Shown: positions 33,740 through 42,145 of the stretch, in pieces
Position numbering within the stretch: position 1 is the first letter of the stretch
Layout of the letters: every line of letters begins with the position of its first letter
Assembly: GCF_030146175.1 (NCBI RefSeq)
Contig: NZ_JASLCE010000008.1
Coordinates: 1-64,000 of the forward strand
From: Flavobacterium sp.
GTDB taxonomy: Bacteria > Bacteroidota > Bacteroidia > Flavobacteriales > Flavobacteriaceae
Direction: 5' to 3'
DNA length: 64,000 nucleotides
Notes under the pieces: model-generated
What the model saw: only the letters and a program-made list of their open reading frames with translations
Told to the model about the DNA's origin: nothing
Database searches by the model: none
Translations under genes and position numbers: made by a program

Positions 33740-33758
33740 TACGCAAATAGATTGCGTA
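33740..33758. promoter_or_regulatory. Inverted repeat upstream of WYL gene (candidate operator)
   Basis: Perfect repeat TACGCAA-ATAGA-TTGCGTA, centred ~22 bp before the WYL gene's -7 box, where RNA polymerase contacts would lie. Candidate autoregulatory site. Confidence 0.55.
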
Positions 33759-33766
33759 ACAAATAG

Positions 33767-33774
33767 TATCTTTG
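33767..33774 (+). promoter_or_regulatory. -7 promoter box of WYL regulator (TATCTTTG)
   Basis: Exact TAnnTTTG match, 60 nt before the WYL ATG. Confidence 0.6.
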
Positions 33775-33834
33775 CTTTACAATCGTAAGCTAATCCGGTC
33801 ATTATTTGATCTTATCCTTAATTTCTAATTAAAA

Positions 33835-34848
33835 ATGGCAACAAATAAACTCGCTTTAATCCGCTATAAAACCATCGATAATTGTTTACGCAACCGATTT
33901 CGGAAATGGACTTTAGACGATCTGATCGAAAAAGTAGCCGATGCCCTATACGAATATGAAGGAATCAGTACCGGTATTAGCAAAAGAACCATTCAGGGGG
34001 ATATTCAGATGATGCGTAGCGACCGTTTGGGCTACAATGCACCTATTATAGTAACCGATCGGAAATTTTATTCGTATGAAGACGAGCAATACAGCATTAC
34101 CAACTCACCGATTAATGATGCGGATATGGATAAAATGAAAGAAATTGTTGCCCTGCTAAAACAATTTAACGGGTTTAACTATTTTGACGAAATGAGTGGA
34201 ATGATTGCCCGCCTGGAGAACAACCTATACAAGTCGTCCGGCAAAACAAAGAATTACATCCAATTTGAGAGCAATACCCAACTAAAAGGAATTGAACATC
34301 TAACACCTTTATATCAGGCTATTCTAAATCAGACGCCATTATTAATTGAATACCGCTCATTTAGAGCTAAAGAATCCCGACAGGATATTTACCATCCGTA
34401 TCTTTTAAAAGAATACCGGAACCGGTGGTTTTTAATTACCAAACCCAAAAAAGGAACCACGTTAGTTACACTGGCACTGGATCGTATCGAGGCTTTTTAT
34501 ACCTTATCCAAAGATTTATACATCCCTTATGAAGGCGTTGATTTTGAACGCTATTTTGAAGACGCTATCGGTGTAACCAAAACCCGGAAAGACAGGGCGC
34601 ATCGGGTAATTTTACAATTTGATCCTTACAATGGACCTTATGTAAAAACCAAACCGCTGCATTCTTCACAGCAAATCCTTAGTGAAGACGAAAAAGGATT
34701 ATTAATCCGTATTGATGTTGTTCTGAATTTTGAATTGGAACGGGAAATATTAGGTTTCGGAGAAAACGTAAAAGTACTGGCACCAAAAATGCTGGCACGA
34801 ACAATCAAACGCCGACTGGAAAAAGCCAACCTACGCTACGAGCCATAA
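33835..34848 (+). CDS. WYL-domain transcriptional regulator of the RNA-repair operon
   Basis: 337 aa. N-terminal winged-helix-like region (~8-80: RYKTIDNCLRNRFRKWTLDDLIEKV, SKRTIQGDIQMMRSDRLG), then a WYL domain (~150-225: LTPLYQAILNQTPLLIEYRSF, YHPYLLKEYRNRWFLITKPK, TLALDRIEAF) and the WCX C-terminal extension (VILQFDPYNGPYV, LEREILGFGENVKVLAPKML). WYL regulators sense nucleic acid or small ligands and often control RNA-repair or defence loci. Divergent from rsr with shared TACGCA-type repeats, so it probably controls the rsr-Y RNA-rlaP-rtcB2 operon, playing the part RtcR has in enterobacteria (inference). Confidence 0.88.
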   Translation: MATNKLALIRYKTIDNCLRNRFRKWTLDDLIEKVADALYEYEGISTGISKRTIQGDIQMMRSDRLGYNAPIIVTDRKFYSYEDEQYSITNSPINDADMDKMKEIVALLKQFNGFNYFDEMSGMIARLENNLYKSSGKTKNYIQFESNTQLKGIEHLTPLYQAILNQTPLLIEYRSFRAKESRQDIYHPYLLKEYRNRWFLITKPKKGTTLVTLALDRIEAFYTLSKDLYIPYEGVDFERYFEDAIGVTKTRKDRAHRVILQFDPYNGPYVKTKPLHSSQQILSEDEKGLLIRIDVVLNFELEREILGFGENVKVLAPKMLARTIKRRLEKANLRYEP

Positions 34849-34850
34849 AA

Positions 34851-34882
34851 AAAGCCCCGAAACTAAATTTCGGGGCTTTCTA
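34851..34882. terminator. Bidirectional terminator after WYL gene
   Basis: 12-bp perfect stem AAAGCCCCGAAA/TTTCGGGGCTTT, loop CTAAA. It separates the WYL gene from the convergent E2 gene. Nearly identical to the rtcB2 terminator. Confidence 0.85.
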
Positions 34883-34897
34883 ATATAATCGTTTTTA

Positions 34898-36202
34898 TTA
34901 AATATCTCTGTTGATATCCCATGCTTCCAGGTAATCGGCAACGCGTTTTACGAAGCTTCCACCTAAGGCACCATCTACTACACGGTGGTCATAACTGTGT
35001 GACAAGAACATTTTCTGACGGATTCCGATAAAATCACCTGCCGGAGTTTCGATAACCGCCGGTACTTTTCGGATCGCACCTAATGCTAAGATACCTACTT
35101 GCGGCTGGTTGATAATTGGTGTTCCGAAAACACTTCCAAAAGTTCCCACATTCGTTACTGTATAAGTTCCGCCTTGTGTATCGTCTGGTTTTAATTTACC
35201 TGCTTTTGCACGGTTTCCTAGATCGTTTACCGCCTTCGCCATTCCAACCAGATTTAACTGATCGGCATTTTTGATAACCGGAACAATAAGGTTCCCATTT
35301 GGTAAGGCTGCTGCCATACCCAGGTTAATATTTTTCTTTTTGATGATATAGTCACCCTCTACCGAAATGTTCATTCCCGGGAAGTCACGTAACGCTTTTG
35401 CTACCGCTTCCATAAAGATTGGTGTAAACGTTAATTTTTCACCTTCACGTTTTTCGAAAGCATTTTTAACTTTATCTCTCCATTTTACGATATTGGTTAC
35501 ATCCACTTCGATAAACGATTGTACGTGAGCCGAAGTTTGTTTGGATTGTACCATATAACCGGAGATCAGTTTACGCATTCTGTCCATTTCTACGATTTCA
35601 TCACCACCGTTTACAGAAACCGGAACTGCTTTTGTTGCCGTTGCTACCGGTTGCGGAGCCGCTGCTTTAGGCGCTTCTACCGCTGCAGGAGCCGCTACTG
35701 GCTGACTACCTCTATTTTTAACATATTCCAGGATATCGTTTTTCGTAACGCGTCCGTCTTTTCCGGTACCGTTAATTGCTTCCAATTCAGCAACCGATAC
35801 TCCTTCTTCTTTAGCGATATTTTTCACTAATGGCGAGAAAAATTTATCCGATCCGGAAAAATCAGCAGGAGCCGAAACTGCAGCCGCTACTTCCACGGTT
35901 TTCGCTACTTCTGCCACAACAGCAGGAGCCGCTTCCGCTTTTGGAGCTGCTACCGCACCACCTTCAGTCTCGATAATGGCTATTGTCTGACCAACTTTTA
36001 CCACATCGTCTACATTAAAAAGGATTTCCGTTAATGTACCGGAAACCTCCGATGGTACTTCACTATCTACCTTATCGGTAGCGATTTCCAAAACCGCTTC
36101 ATCCGCTTCGATAGTCTCACCTACGTTTTTCAACCAGTTGGTTATCGTTGCCTCAGCAACACTTTCTCCCATTTTGGGCAGTTTTAATTCAAACCTTGCC
36201 AT
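34898..36202 (-). CDS. Dihydrolipoamide acyltransferase (E2) of a 2-oxo acid dehydrogenase
   Basis: 434 aa. One lipoyl domain (lipoylated Lys in EIATDKVDSEVPSEVSG, ~residue 43), an Ala/Pro-rich linker, a peripheral subunit-binding domain (SPLVKNIAKEEGVSVAEL..GRVTKNDILEYV), a second linker, and the catalytic acyltransferase domain ending with SHSYDHRVVDGALGG (HxxxDG). Transfers acyl groups to CoA within a pyruvate, branched-chain or 2-oxoglutarate complex; the sequence alone does not settle which. E1 and E3 genes are not adjacent. Confidence 0.92.
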   Translation of the reverse strand: MARFELKLPKMGESVAEATITNWLKNVGETIEADEAVLEIATDKVDSEVPSEVSGTLTEILFNVDDVVKVGQTIAIIETEGGAVAAPKAEAAPAVVAEVAKTVEVAAAVSAPADFSGSDKFFSPLVKNIAKEEGVSVAELEAINGTGKDGRVTKNDILEYVKNRGSQPVAAPAAVEAPKAAAPQPVATATKAVPVSVNGGDEIVEMDRMRKLISGYMVQSKQTSAHVQSFIEVDVTNIVKWRDKVKNAFEKREGEKLTFTPIFMEAVAKALRDFPGMNISVEGDYIIKKKNINLGMAAALPNGNLIVPVIKNADQLNLVGMAKAVNDLGNRAKAGKLKPDDTQGGTYTVTNVGTFGSVFGTPIINQPQVGILALGAIRKVPAVIETPAGDFIGIRQKMFLSHSYDHRVVDGALGGSFVKRVADYLEAWDINRDI

Positions 36203-36285
36203 ATCTTTAAACTAAAGTTGTTTTTCTTTATTCGCTTTGCAAAATTAGTATTTATTTCGATTTATTATTCCACAAAACGCAATTA

Positions 36286-37449
36286 TTATTTAATTTTTAC
36301 GACCTCACCGCGATCGTTACTACTATCACTTCCGATCCAGAACGCACTACCTTCCGGGATGATTCTATAGCGAAACTTCGCCGCTTTATTACGCTCTAAA
36401 AAAGCAATGATTTCACGGAAACTAAAACTATTATTATCCAACAGGACTTCAATTTGTTCCCCTTTTAAATCCGATTGCGAAAATAACGCATTTTCATTAA
36501 TATCTTTATTCCAATAAAGCTTTTTTTGCAACTGCTTTGCTAATTTTTCTTTTACTTCCACATCGTTGGAAAACAAACAATAGGCTTCCGTTTCAATCGG
36601 TTTTTTAGCACCGGTCTGCTTTTTCTTAAACAATGCAAAAGCAAAAGTTCCGATTTCCATAAATACCGTAAAGAAAAACGAGACTTTAAAATGTTTCCGA
36701 TAAAAAAACTGCATCGCTTCCCGGAAACGCTTCATATAGGTTCCGTCTTTTACGGTGCTTTCTCCTTTATAATGGATCACCGTCGTTTCGTGAAAATAAT
36801 AGTTGGATTTTCCTGTTTTCAGTACCAGATACGACAAATCGATATCATCGGAATACATAAAACAATTTTCATCAAATCCGCCAACTTCGAGATAAAGTTC
36901 GCGTTTCAGCACCATAAAAGCCCCTACAAGAATTGCCACCTTTCCGGTCTGATTTTCATTCAGATCCTGTGCATAATATTGATTGAATAATCCTGTTTTC
37001 GGAAAAAATTTATACAGACTTGTAATTTTAGTAAAAGCCACCCAGGGTGTTGGCACGCCTCTTTTGGATTCCGGCAGAAAATTTCCGGTACCATCGATCA
37101 ATTTACAACCGATAATCCCCGAATCGGTTTGTTTTTGTGCAAAAGCAATCACCTTTTCAAACGTATCTTCGGCCACTACCGTATCCGGATTCAGAATACA
37201 AACATAGTCGCCTTTTGCCTGAGCGACACCTATATTATTCCCTTTCGGAAATCCCAGATTCTCCTGATTTGCAATAAGCTTCACCTCCGGAAAACGTTCG
37301 CGCATCATCGCACAACTATCATCTGCGGAAGCGTTATCCACAACAATAATCTCAGCGTCAATATTTTGCAATGCCTTTTGCACACTCAAAACGCATTGTT
37401 CCAAAAAATAGCGAACGTTGTAATTCAGAATAATAACCGATAACTGCAT
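36286..37449 (-). CDS. Family 2 glycosyltransferase
   Basis: 387 aa. GT-A fold: LSVIILNYNVRYFLEQCV, IIVVDNASADDSCAMM, VCILNPDTVVAEDTF (DxD-like), GAFMVLKRELYLEVGGFDENCFMYSDDIDLSY. A hydrophobic segment (~265-280) suggests membrane association. The last ~90 residues form a separate alpha/beta region not typical of GT2. Likely adds sugars to a surface glycan; acceptor unknown. Stands alone. Confidence 0.88.
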   Translation of the reverse strand: MQLSVIILNYNVRYFLEQCVLSVQKALQNIDAEIIVVDNASADDSCAMMRERFPEVKLIANQENLGFPKGNNIGVAQAKGDYVCILNPDTVVAEDTFEKVIAFAQKQTDSGIIGCKLIDGTGNFLPESKRGVPTPWVAFTKITSLYKFFPKTGLFNQYYAQDLNENQTGKVAILVGAFMVLKRELYLEVGGFDENCFMYSDDIDLSYLVLKTGKSNYYFHETTVIHYKGESTVKDGTYMKRFREAMQFFYRKHFKVSFFFTVFMEIGTFAFALFKKKQTGAKKPIETEAYCLFSNDVEVKEKLAKQLQKKLYWNKDINENALFSQSDLKGEQIEVLLDNNSFSFREIIAFLERNKAAKFRYRIIPEGSAFWIGSDSSNDRGEVVKIK

Positions 37450-37509
37450 GCTACAAATATAAACAGTAAAAGTTCAAAATGACAGGAGATGTTTACCTTG
37501 GAATATTTT

Positions 37510-37911
37510 TTAACGTTTGCGTACGGCCACTCCATAAAAAACCTCAGAGGAATATGCCTCCGGTTTTACATCGGTAAACAGCAACCCCTTTTCCCTGGTT
37601 TGGTATACTTTTTTAATTCCGATAATCGCATCGGCACACTTACTTTGCGCGCCTTTTTTCAATTTAATGATCAATTCTTTCTGTGATGTATCTATAGCCC
37701 CTTCTACCTGAATAAGTCCGATTTTAACATAATCAAAATCGATTTTTTCACCCTCGAAAAACAAATCCACCTGTTCCGGCGGTGTAGCACAGGCCTCTAT
37801 TGTCTCTGTTAATGGCGTAAATGTCTCATGTATATGGGTACCATAGCTACACGAATGTAGTAGTAACGATCCGCTTACGATCGTAAAAATCTTTATCAGT
37901 CTTAGCTTCAT
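37510..37911 (-). CDS. Small lipoprotein of unknown function
   Basis: 133 aa with a lipoprotein signal; modified Cys near residue 21 (LLHSC). The mature domain includes PPEQVDLFFEGEKIDFDYVKIGLIQVEGA, AQSKCADAIIGIKKVYQ and EVFYGVAVRKR. The layout (SxCADAIIGI) is reminiscent of small YbjQ/heavy-metal-binding-like domains, but I do not assign it. Transcribed divergently from the ABC-F gene. Confidence 0.7.
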   Translation of the reverse strand: MKLRLIKIFTIVSGSLLLHSCSYGTHIHETFTPLTETIEACATPPEQVDLFFEGEKIDFDYVKIGLIQVEGAIDTSQKELIIKLKKGAQSKCADAIIGIKKVYQTREKGLLFTDVKPEAYSSEVFYGVAVRKR

Positions 37912-38003
37912 TATTCTCTTTCTTTAAAACGAGCCCAAAAGTAGCCCTTTTCTTATTTTATCATTCTAAAAATTTTCTCAAAACGAAAATTATAAATAAA
38001 GCT

Positions 38004-38011
38004 TACTTTTG
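38004..38011 (+). promoter_or_regulatory. -7 promoter box of ABC-F gene (TACTTTTG)
   Basis: Exact TAnnTTTG match, 16 nt before the GTG start. The TTG inside this box should not be used as a start codon, since it lies upstream of the expected transcript. Confidence 0.65.
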
Positions 38012-38026
38012 CAAAAAAGTAACGTT

Positions 38027-39880
38027 GTGAATTACCTATCAGTAGAAAATATTTCCAAGTCGTTTGGAGAACGTGTTTTATTTGAAAACCTTTCCTTTGG
38101 AATCAACAAAGACCAGAAAATTGCTTTTGTGGCCAAAAACGGAACCGGAAAGACTTCGATCTTAAAAATCATTACCGGTGAAGACACGCCCGACAGCGGT
38201 CAGATTGTAATGCGAAAAGAAATCAAAATGGCTTTCTTATCGCAGGAACCGAGTTTACAACAGGAACTAACGATCGAAGAAAGCATTTTCGCTTCCGACA
38301 ATGAAATACTAAAGGTAATCGAGCAATACGAAAAGGCACTTGAAAATCCGGAAGACGAAGAAGCCTATCAGAAAGCTTTCGAAAAAATGGAGTTGCACAA
38401 TGCCTGGGATTTTGAAACCCAGTATAAGCAAATTCTGTTTAAGCTAAAACTGGAGGATCTCAAACTTAAAGTCAAAAACCTTTCCGGAGGACAGAAAAAA
38501 CGTCTGGCTTTGGCCATTATTCTGATCAATAAACCTGATTTATTAATTCTGGATGAGCCAACCAACCATTTGGATCTGGAAATGATTGAATGGCTTGAAA
38601 ATTATTTTGCAAAAGAAAACATAACCCTGTTTATGGTAACGCACGACCGTTTCTTTTTGGAACGCGTTTGTAACGAAATCATCGAACTCGACAACGGAAA
38701 ACTATACCAATACAAAGGTAATTATTCGTATTATCTGGCTAAAAAAGAGGAACGTATTGCCTCCGAAAATGCCAGTATTGACAAAGCTCAGAATCTTTTT
38801 GTAAAAGAACTCGACTGGATGCGTCGCCAGCCAAAAGCCCGTACTACTAAATCCAAATCGAGGATCGATGACTTTTACGTGATCAAAGAAAAAGCCCAAA
38901 GTCGCCGTAAGGAAAACCAGGTCGAACTGGAAATCAATATGGAACGTATGGGAAGTAAGATTATCGAACTCCATAAGGTTTACAAAAAATTCAACGATCG
39001 CGTCATCCTCGACGGTTTTGACTATACGTTTAACCGCGGAGAACGAATTGGAATTATCGGAAAAAACGGAACCGGTAAATCGACTTTTTTAAATATATTA
39101 ACCCAAACCATCCAACCGGACAACGGGAAAGTGGTTATTGGCGAAACGATAAAAGTGGGCTATTACACCCAAAGCGGTATCAATCCGAAACCGGAACAAA
39201 AAGTTATCGACATCATTAAAGAATACGGCGAATACATTCCACTAACGAAAGGACGTACCATTTCGGCCGGTCAATTACTGGAACGTTTCCTGTTTGACCG
39301 TAAAAAACAACACGATTATGTTGAAAAACTAAGTGGTGGCGAACTAAAACGTCTGTATTTATGTACCGTTTTAATTCAAAACCCAAACTTCCTGATTCTG
39401 GATGAGCCTACGAATGATTTGGATATCGTAACCTTAAACGTACTCGAAAACTTCCTGTTGGATTATCCGGGCTGTTTACTGGTGGTTTCGCACGACCGTT
39501 ACTTTATGGATAAAATCGTGGATCACTTGTTTGTATTCCGTGGTCAGGGTGTGATCGAAGATTTCCCTGGAAATTATTCTGATTTCCGATCGTACGAAGA
39601 TAGTGCCGAACCCGAAAAAGAAGAAGCCAAAGAAAAAGTCAACTGGAAACAAAACCAGGTAAAACAAGGTCTTACGTTTAACGAACAAAAAGAATTTCAG
39701 AAAGTAGAACGCGAAATCAAAGATCTGGAATTCAAAAAAGCTGAGATTGAAAAACTCTTTTCCGATGGTAAAGTAGCCGATGATGCTATTTCCGCAAAAG
39801 CCAACGAATTACAGCAAATCATCACGCAATTGGAGGAAAAAGAAGAACGCTGGTTTGAACTGAGTGCTAAAATGGAATAA
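38027..39880 (+). CDS. ABC-F family ATPase
   Basis: 617 aa from GTG 38027. An in-frame TTG at 38009 overlaps the -7 box and would lie outside the mRNA. Two ABC domains without membrane segments: Walker A GTGKTS and GTGKST, signatures LSGGQKKRLALA and LSGGELKRLYLC, and Walker B followed by DEPTNHLD and DEPTNDLD. A linker helix between them (~240-310) is basic, and a C-terminal coiled coil (~540-617) resembles Uup. ABC-F proteins act on the ribosome or on DNA; a house-keeping Uup-type role fits best. Confidence 0.93.
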   Translation: MNYLSVENISKSFGERVLFENLSFGINKDQKIAFVAKNGTGKTSILKIITGEDTPDSGQIVMRKEIKMAFLSQEPSLQQELTIEESIFASDNEILKVIEQYEKALENPEDEEAYQKAFEKMELHNAWDFETQYKQILFKLKLEDLKLKVKNLSGGQKKRLALAIILINKPDLLILDEPTNHLDLEMIEWLENYFAKENITLFMVTHDRFFLERVCNEIIELDNGKLYQYKGNYSYYLAKKEERIASENASIDKAQNLFVKELDWMRRQPKARTTKSKSRIDDFYVIKEKAQSRRKENQVELEINMERMGSKIIELHKVYKKFNDRVILDGFDYTFNRGERIGIIGKNGTGKSTFLNILTQTIQPDNGKVVIGETIKVGYYTQSGINPKPEQKVIDIIKEYGEYIPLTKGRTISAGQLLERFLFDRKKQHDYVEKLSGGELKRLYLCTVLIQNPNFLILDEPTNDLDIVTLNVLENFLLDYPGCLLVVSHDRYFMDKIVDHLFVFRGQGVIEDFPGNYSDFRSYEDSAEPEKEEAKEKVNWKQNQVKQGLTFNEQKEFQKVEREIKDLEFKKAEIEKLFSDGKVADDAISAKANELQQIITQLEEKEERWFELSAKME

Positions 39881-39904
39881 AACTTAAGATTCACATAAAT
39901 AGCC

Positions 39905-39912
39905 TATTTTTA
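39905..39912 (+). promoter_or_regulatory. nrtR: Candidate -7 box of nrtR (TATTTTTA)
   Basis: Seven of eight bases match the consensus, 21 nt before the nrtR ATG. Confidence 0.4.
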
Positions 39913-39933
39913 CATAATTACTAAAAGAACAAA

Positions 39934-40632
39934 ATGTCAATTATTCAAAATATAAAAATTGCAGTGGATGCCATTGTGTTTGGTTATGAGAAAAACCAGC
40001 TTTTTGTTCTTTTGGTCAAACAAAAATTTGGCGATACCAAAAACTTATGGTGTTTACCAGGAGGCTTTGTTTTAAACAACGAATCTCTTACCGCTGCTGT
40101 AACCCGTGAACTGAGGGAAGAAACCGGAATTACCGTAAACTATCTGGAACAACTTTATACGTTTGGCGACAAAATTGATCGTGACCCACGATTTCGTGTG
40201 GTTTCTGTTGCTTATTTTGCTTTGGTCGATCCTTCCAAACTGACCTTAACAACCATTACCAATACCGATGCAGAAAAGGCCAAATGGTTTCCGATTGATA
40301 AACTTCCGGATCTGGCCTATGATCATCGTGAAATTATCGACACCGCTTTTGCCCGTTTAAAAAACAAACTTACCTATCAGCCTATAGGATTTGACCTATT
40401 GGGAACCGAATTTCTTTTTTCCGAATTGGAAAATCTATACACTACCCTACTCGAAAAAAACATCGATCGTCGTAATTTTCGAAAAAAAATACTGGGATTT
40501 GGTATCATTGACGAAACCGATAAAATTATTTCGGTAAAAAGTGGCCGTCCGGCTAAACTTTTTAAATTCAATGAAAAAAAATACCGTGAGCTGGAATTAA
40601 ATGGATTTCATTTCGAAATAAAATTCAACTAA
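39934..40632 (+). CDS. nrtR: NrtR-type NUDIX regulator of NAD metabolism
   Basis: 232 aa. N-terminal NUDIX domain with an intact Nudix box (GFVLNNESLTAAVTREL then REETGI) and a C-terminal winged helix (~150-232: IGFDLLGTEFLFSELENLYTTLLEK, IDRRNFRKKILGFGII, SGRPAKLFKFN), the NrtR layout. NrtR binds ADP-ribose and represses NAD synthesis genes. It lies directly upstream of prs, whose promoter carries two palindromes that fit a dimeric repressor. Hydrolase activity cannot be excluded since the Nudix box is complete. Confidence 0.88.
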   Translation: MSIIQNIKIAVDAIVFGYEKNQLFVLLVKQKFGDTKNLWCLPGGFVLNNESLTAAVTRELREETGITVNYLEQLYTFGDKIDRDPRFRVVSVAYFALVDPSKLTLTTITNTDAEKAKWFPIDKLPDLAYDHREIIDTAFARLKNKLTYQPIGFDLLGTEFLFSELENLYTTLLEKNIDRRNFRKKILGFGIIDETDKIISVKSGRPAKLFKFNEKKYRELELNGFHFEIKFN

Positions 40633-40683
40633 AACACTAATTACAAAGCAAATAACCCATTAAAAAGAATAATACATTATTAA

Positions 40684-40704
40684 TTTGCGTATTTTTTACA
40701 CATA
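40684..40704. promoter_or_regulatory. Palindrome 1 upstream of prs (candidate NrtR operator)
   Basis: TTTGCGT-N7-ACACATA, one mismatch in the right arm relative to palindrome 2. Centre is 52 bp upstream of palindrome 2. Confidence 0.55.
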
Positions 40705-40731
40705 TTTCTTTTTCAGATCAGAATTTTACTT

Positions 40732-40739
40732 TAACTTTG
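40732..40739 (+). promoter_or_regulatory. prs: -7 promoter box of prs operon (TAACTTTG)
   Basis: Exact TAnnTTTG match, overlapping the left arm of palindrome 2 and 18 nt before the prs ATG, a layout that would allow repression. Confidence 0.6.
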
Positions 40740-40756
40740 CGTAAAAATAACACAAA
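40736..40756. promoter_or_regulatory. Palindrome 2 over prs promoter (candidate NrtR operator)
   Basis: TTTGCGT-N7-ACACAAA (arms match as TTTGYGT/ACRCAAA). It begins inside the -7 box and ends next to the ATG at 40758. Confidence 0.6.
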
Positions 40757-40757
40757 T

Positions 40758-41600
40758 ATGACAACACTTAATCTAACACCGGACTTTACCCCATACGGAA
40801 CAGCAAACGCACTACTGTATCAATCGTTTGTTTTTTCCGGTGGTGAACCGCATATAAAAATTAATCCAGACTTTGATCCCAATCAAATGATCACCATAAC
40901 ACAACGCATCAATTCTTTTAACGACCTTGGACTGTTTTGTATTGCTGTAGATGCCTTAAAGCGAATGGGCGTAAAAACAATCGAAGCCTTTATTCCGTAT
41001 TTTCCGGCGGCTCGCCAGGATCGGGTTATGATTAAAGGGGAATCGCTTTCGGTAAAAGTATATGCAGATATCATCAACAATCTACAATTACAAAAGATTA
41101 CCGTATTTGATCCGCATTCAGAAGTTACTCCTGCACTTTTAAACAATTGCGAAGTACTGGACAATCATGCCTTTATCAAAAAAGTAACCGAATATCTTAA
41201 CACCGATCTAAAACTGATTTCTCCGGATGGCGGGGCATTAAAAAAAATCTATAAAGTTTCGGAGGCATTAGGCGGAATTGAAGTGGTGGAATGCTCCAAA
41301 AGCCGTGATGTCAAAACGGGCAAACTATCCGGTTTTAAAGTATACGATACCGACCTGGAAGGCAAAGATTGTCTGATCGTAGATGATATTTGCGACGGAG
41401 GTGGTACTTTTTTAGGTCTTGCGGAAGAACTAAAACAGAAAAATGCCGGTAATCTTTACCTTGCCATCAGTCATGGCATCTTTAATAAAGGATTTGACGG
41501 ATTATCCGGTTACTTTACTAAAATATTTACGACCGATTCGTTTAAAGCTATCCATCACGAAAATGTCGTACAAATTAAATTAGAACATTTGGAACATTAA
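40758..41600 (+). CDS. prs: Ribose-phosphate pyrophosphokinase (PRPP synthase-like)
   Basis: 280 aa from ATG 40758; an in-frame TTG at 40737 lies in the promoter and is rejected. Shorter than the typical ~315 aa house-keeping Prs, like the phage-type and salvage versions. Motifs: FIPYFPAARQDRVMIKGESLSVKVYADIIN (split here: FIPYFPAARQDR, GESLSVKVYA), KITVFDPHSE, LISPDGGALKK, DCLIVDDICDGGGTFLGLAEEL (PRPP loop). Makes PRPP, the second substrate of NadV encoded three genes later. Followed after 2 nt by kptA. Confidence 0.92.
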   Translation: MTTLNLTPDFTPYGTANALLYQSFVFSGGEPHIKINPDFDPNQMITITQRINSFNDLGLFCIAVDALKRMGVKTIEAFIPYFPAARQDRVMIKGESLSVKVYADIINNLQLQKITVFDPHSEVTPALLNNCEVLDNHAFIKKVTEYLNTDLKLISPDGGALKKIYKVSEALGGIEVVECSKSRDVKTGKLSGFKVYDTDLEGKDCLIVDDICDGGGTFLGLAEELKQKNAGNLYLAISHGIFNKGFDGLSGYFTKIFTTDSFKAIHHENVVQIKLEHLEH

Positions 41601-41602
41601 TC

Positions 41603-42145
41603 ATGACAGAAGAACATAAAAAAAGAATAAGCAAATTTTTAAGCTTATTATTACGCCACCAACCCGAAAAAATCGGATTACAACTGGATGAAAACGGTTG
41701 GGCAAACGTGGAGGAACTTATCGAAAAATCGGCGGCTAAAAATTACATTTTCACAAATGAAGAATTGGAAGAAATTGTCGCAACAAATGATAAAAAAAGA
41801 TTTGCTTTTAATACTGATCAATCAAAAATAAGAGCCAGTCAGGGACATTCATTAGACATAGAACTAGCGTTGGAAACACAAATTCCTCCTGAATTTCTTT
41901 TCCACGGAACAGCCGAAAAATTTGAAAGAGCTATCCGTACAGAAGGTATAAAAAAAATGAATCGGCAGCATGTACATCTTAGTCAGAATCAGGAAACGGC
42001 ACATAAAGTCGGTTCCCGACATGGCAAACCGGTTATTCTTACAATACTATCCGGACAAATGCACAATGAAGGTATCGCATTCTACCAATCTGAAAACGGT
42101 GTGTGGCTTACGGATTTTGTTGACCCGAAATATATTTCAAAATGA
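41603..42145 (+). CDS. kptA: RNA 2'-phosphotransferase (Tpt1/KptA)
   Basis: 180 aa. Removes an internal RNA 2'-phosphate using NAD, giving ADP-ribose 1'',2''-cyclic phosphate and nicotinamide. Motifs: SKFLSLLLRHQPEKIGLQLD (R18-H19), NGWANVEELI, IRASQGHSLDI (IRAxQGHS motif), FLFHGTAEKFERAIRTEGI and HVHLSQNQETAHKVG. Starts 2 nt after prs and overlaps the metallophosphoesterase gene by 4 nt. Its placement inside a NAD/PRPP salvage operon is notable, as the enzyme consumes NAD and releases nicotinamide, the NadV substrate. tRNA-splicing-type 2'-phosphates do not normally form in bacteria, so the natural substrate is unclear. Confidence 0.93.
   Translation: MTEEHKKRISKFLSLLLRHQPEKIGLQLDENGWANVEELIEKSAAKNYIFTNEELEEIVATNDKKRFAFNTDQSKIRASQGHSLDIELALETQIPPEFLFHGTAEKFERAIRTEGIKKMNRQHVHLSQNQETAHKVGSRHGKPVILTILSGQMHNEGIAFYQSENGVWLTDFVDPKYISK

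Noticed and set aside
38009..38026. TTG start for the ABC-F gene
   Set aside because: The TTG is part of the -7 promoter box, so it lies upstream of the expected transcript; the GTG at 38027 matches the family start.
40737..40757. TTG start for prs
   Set aside because: It lies within the -7 box and operator palindrome; ATG 40758 fits the family.
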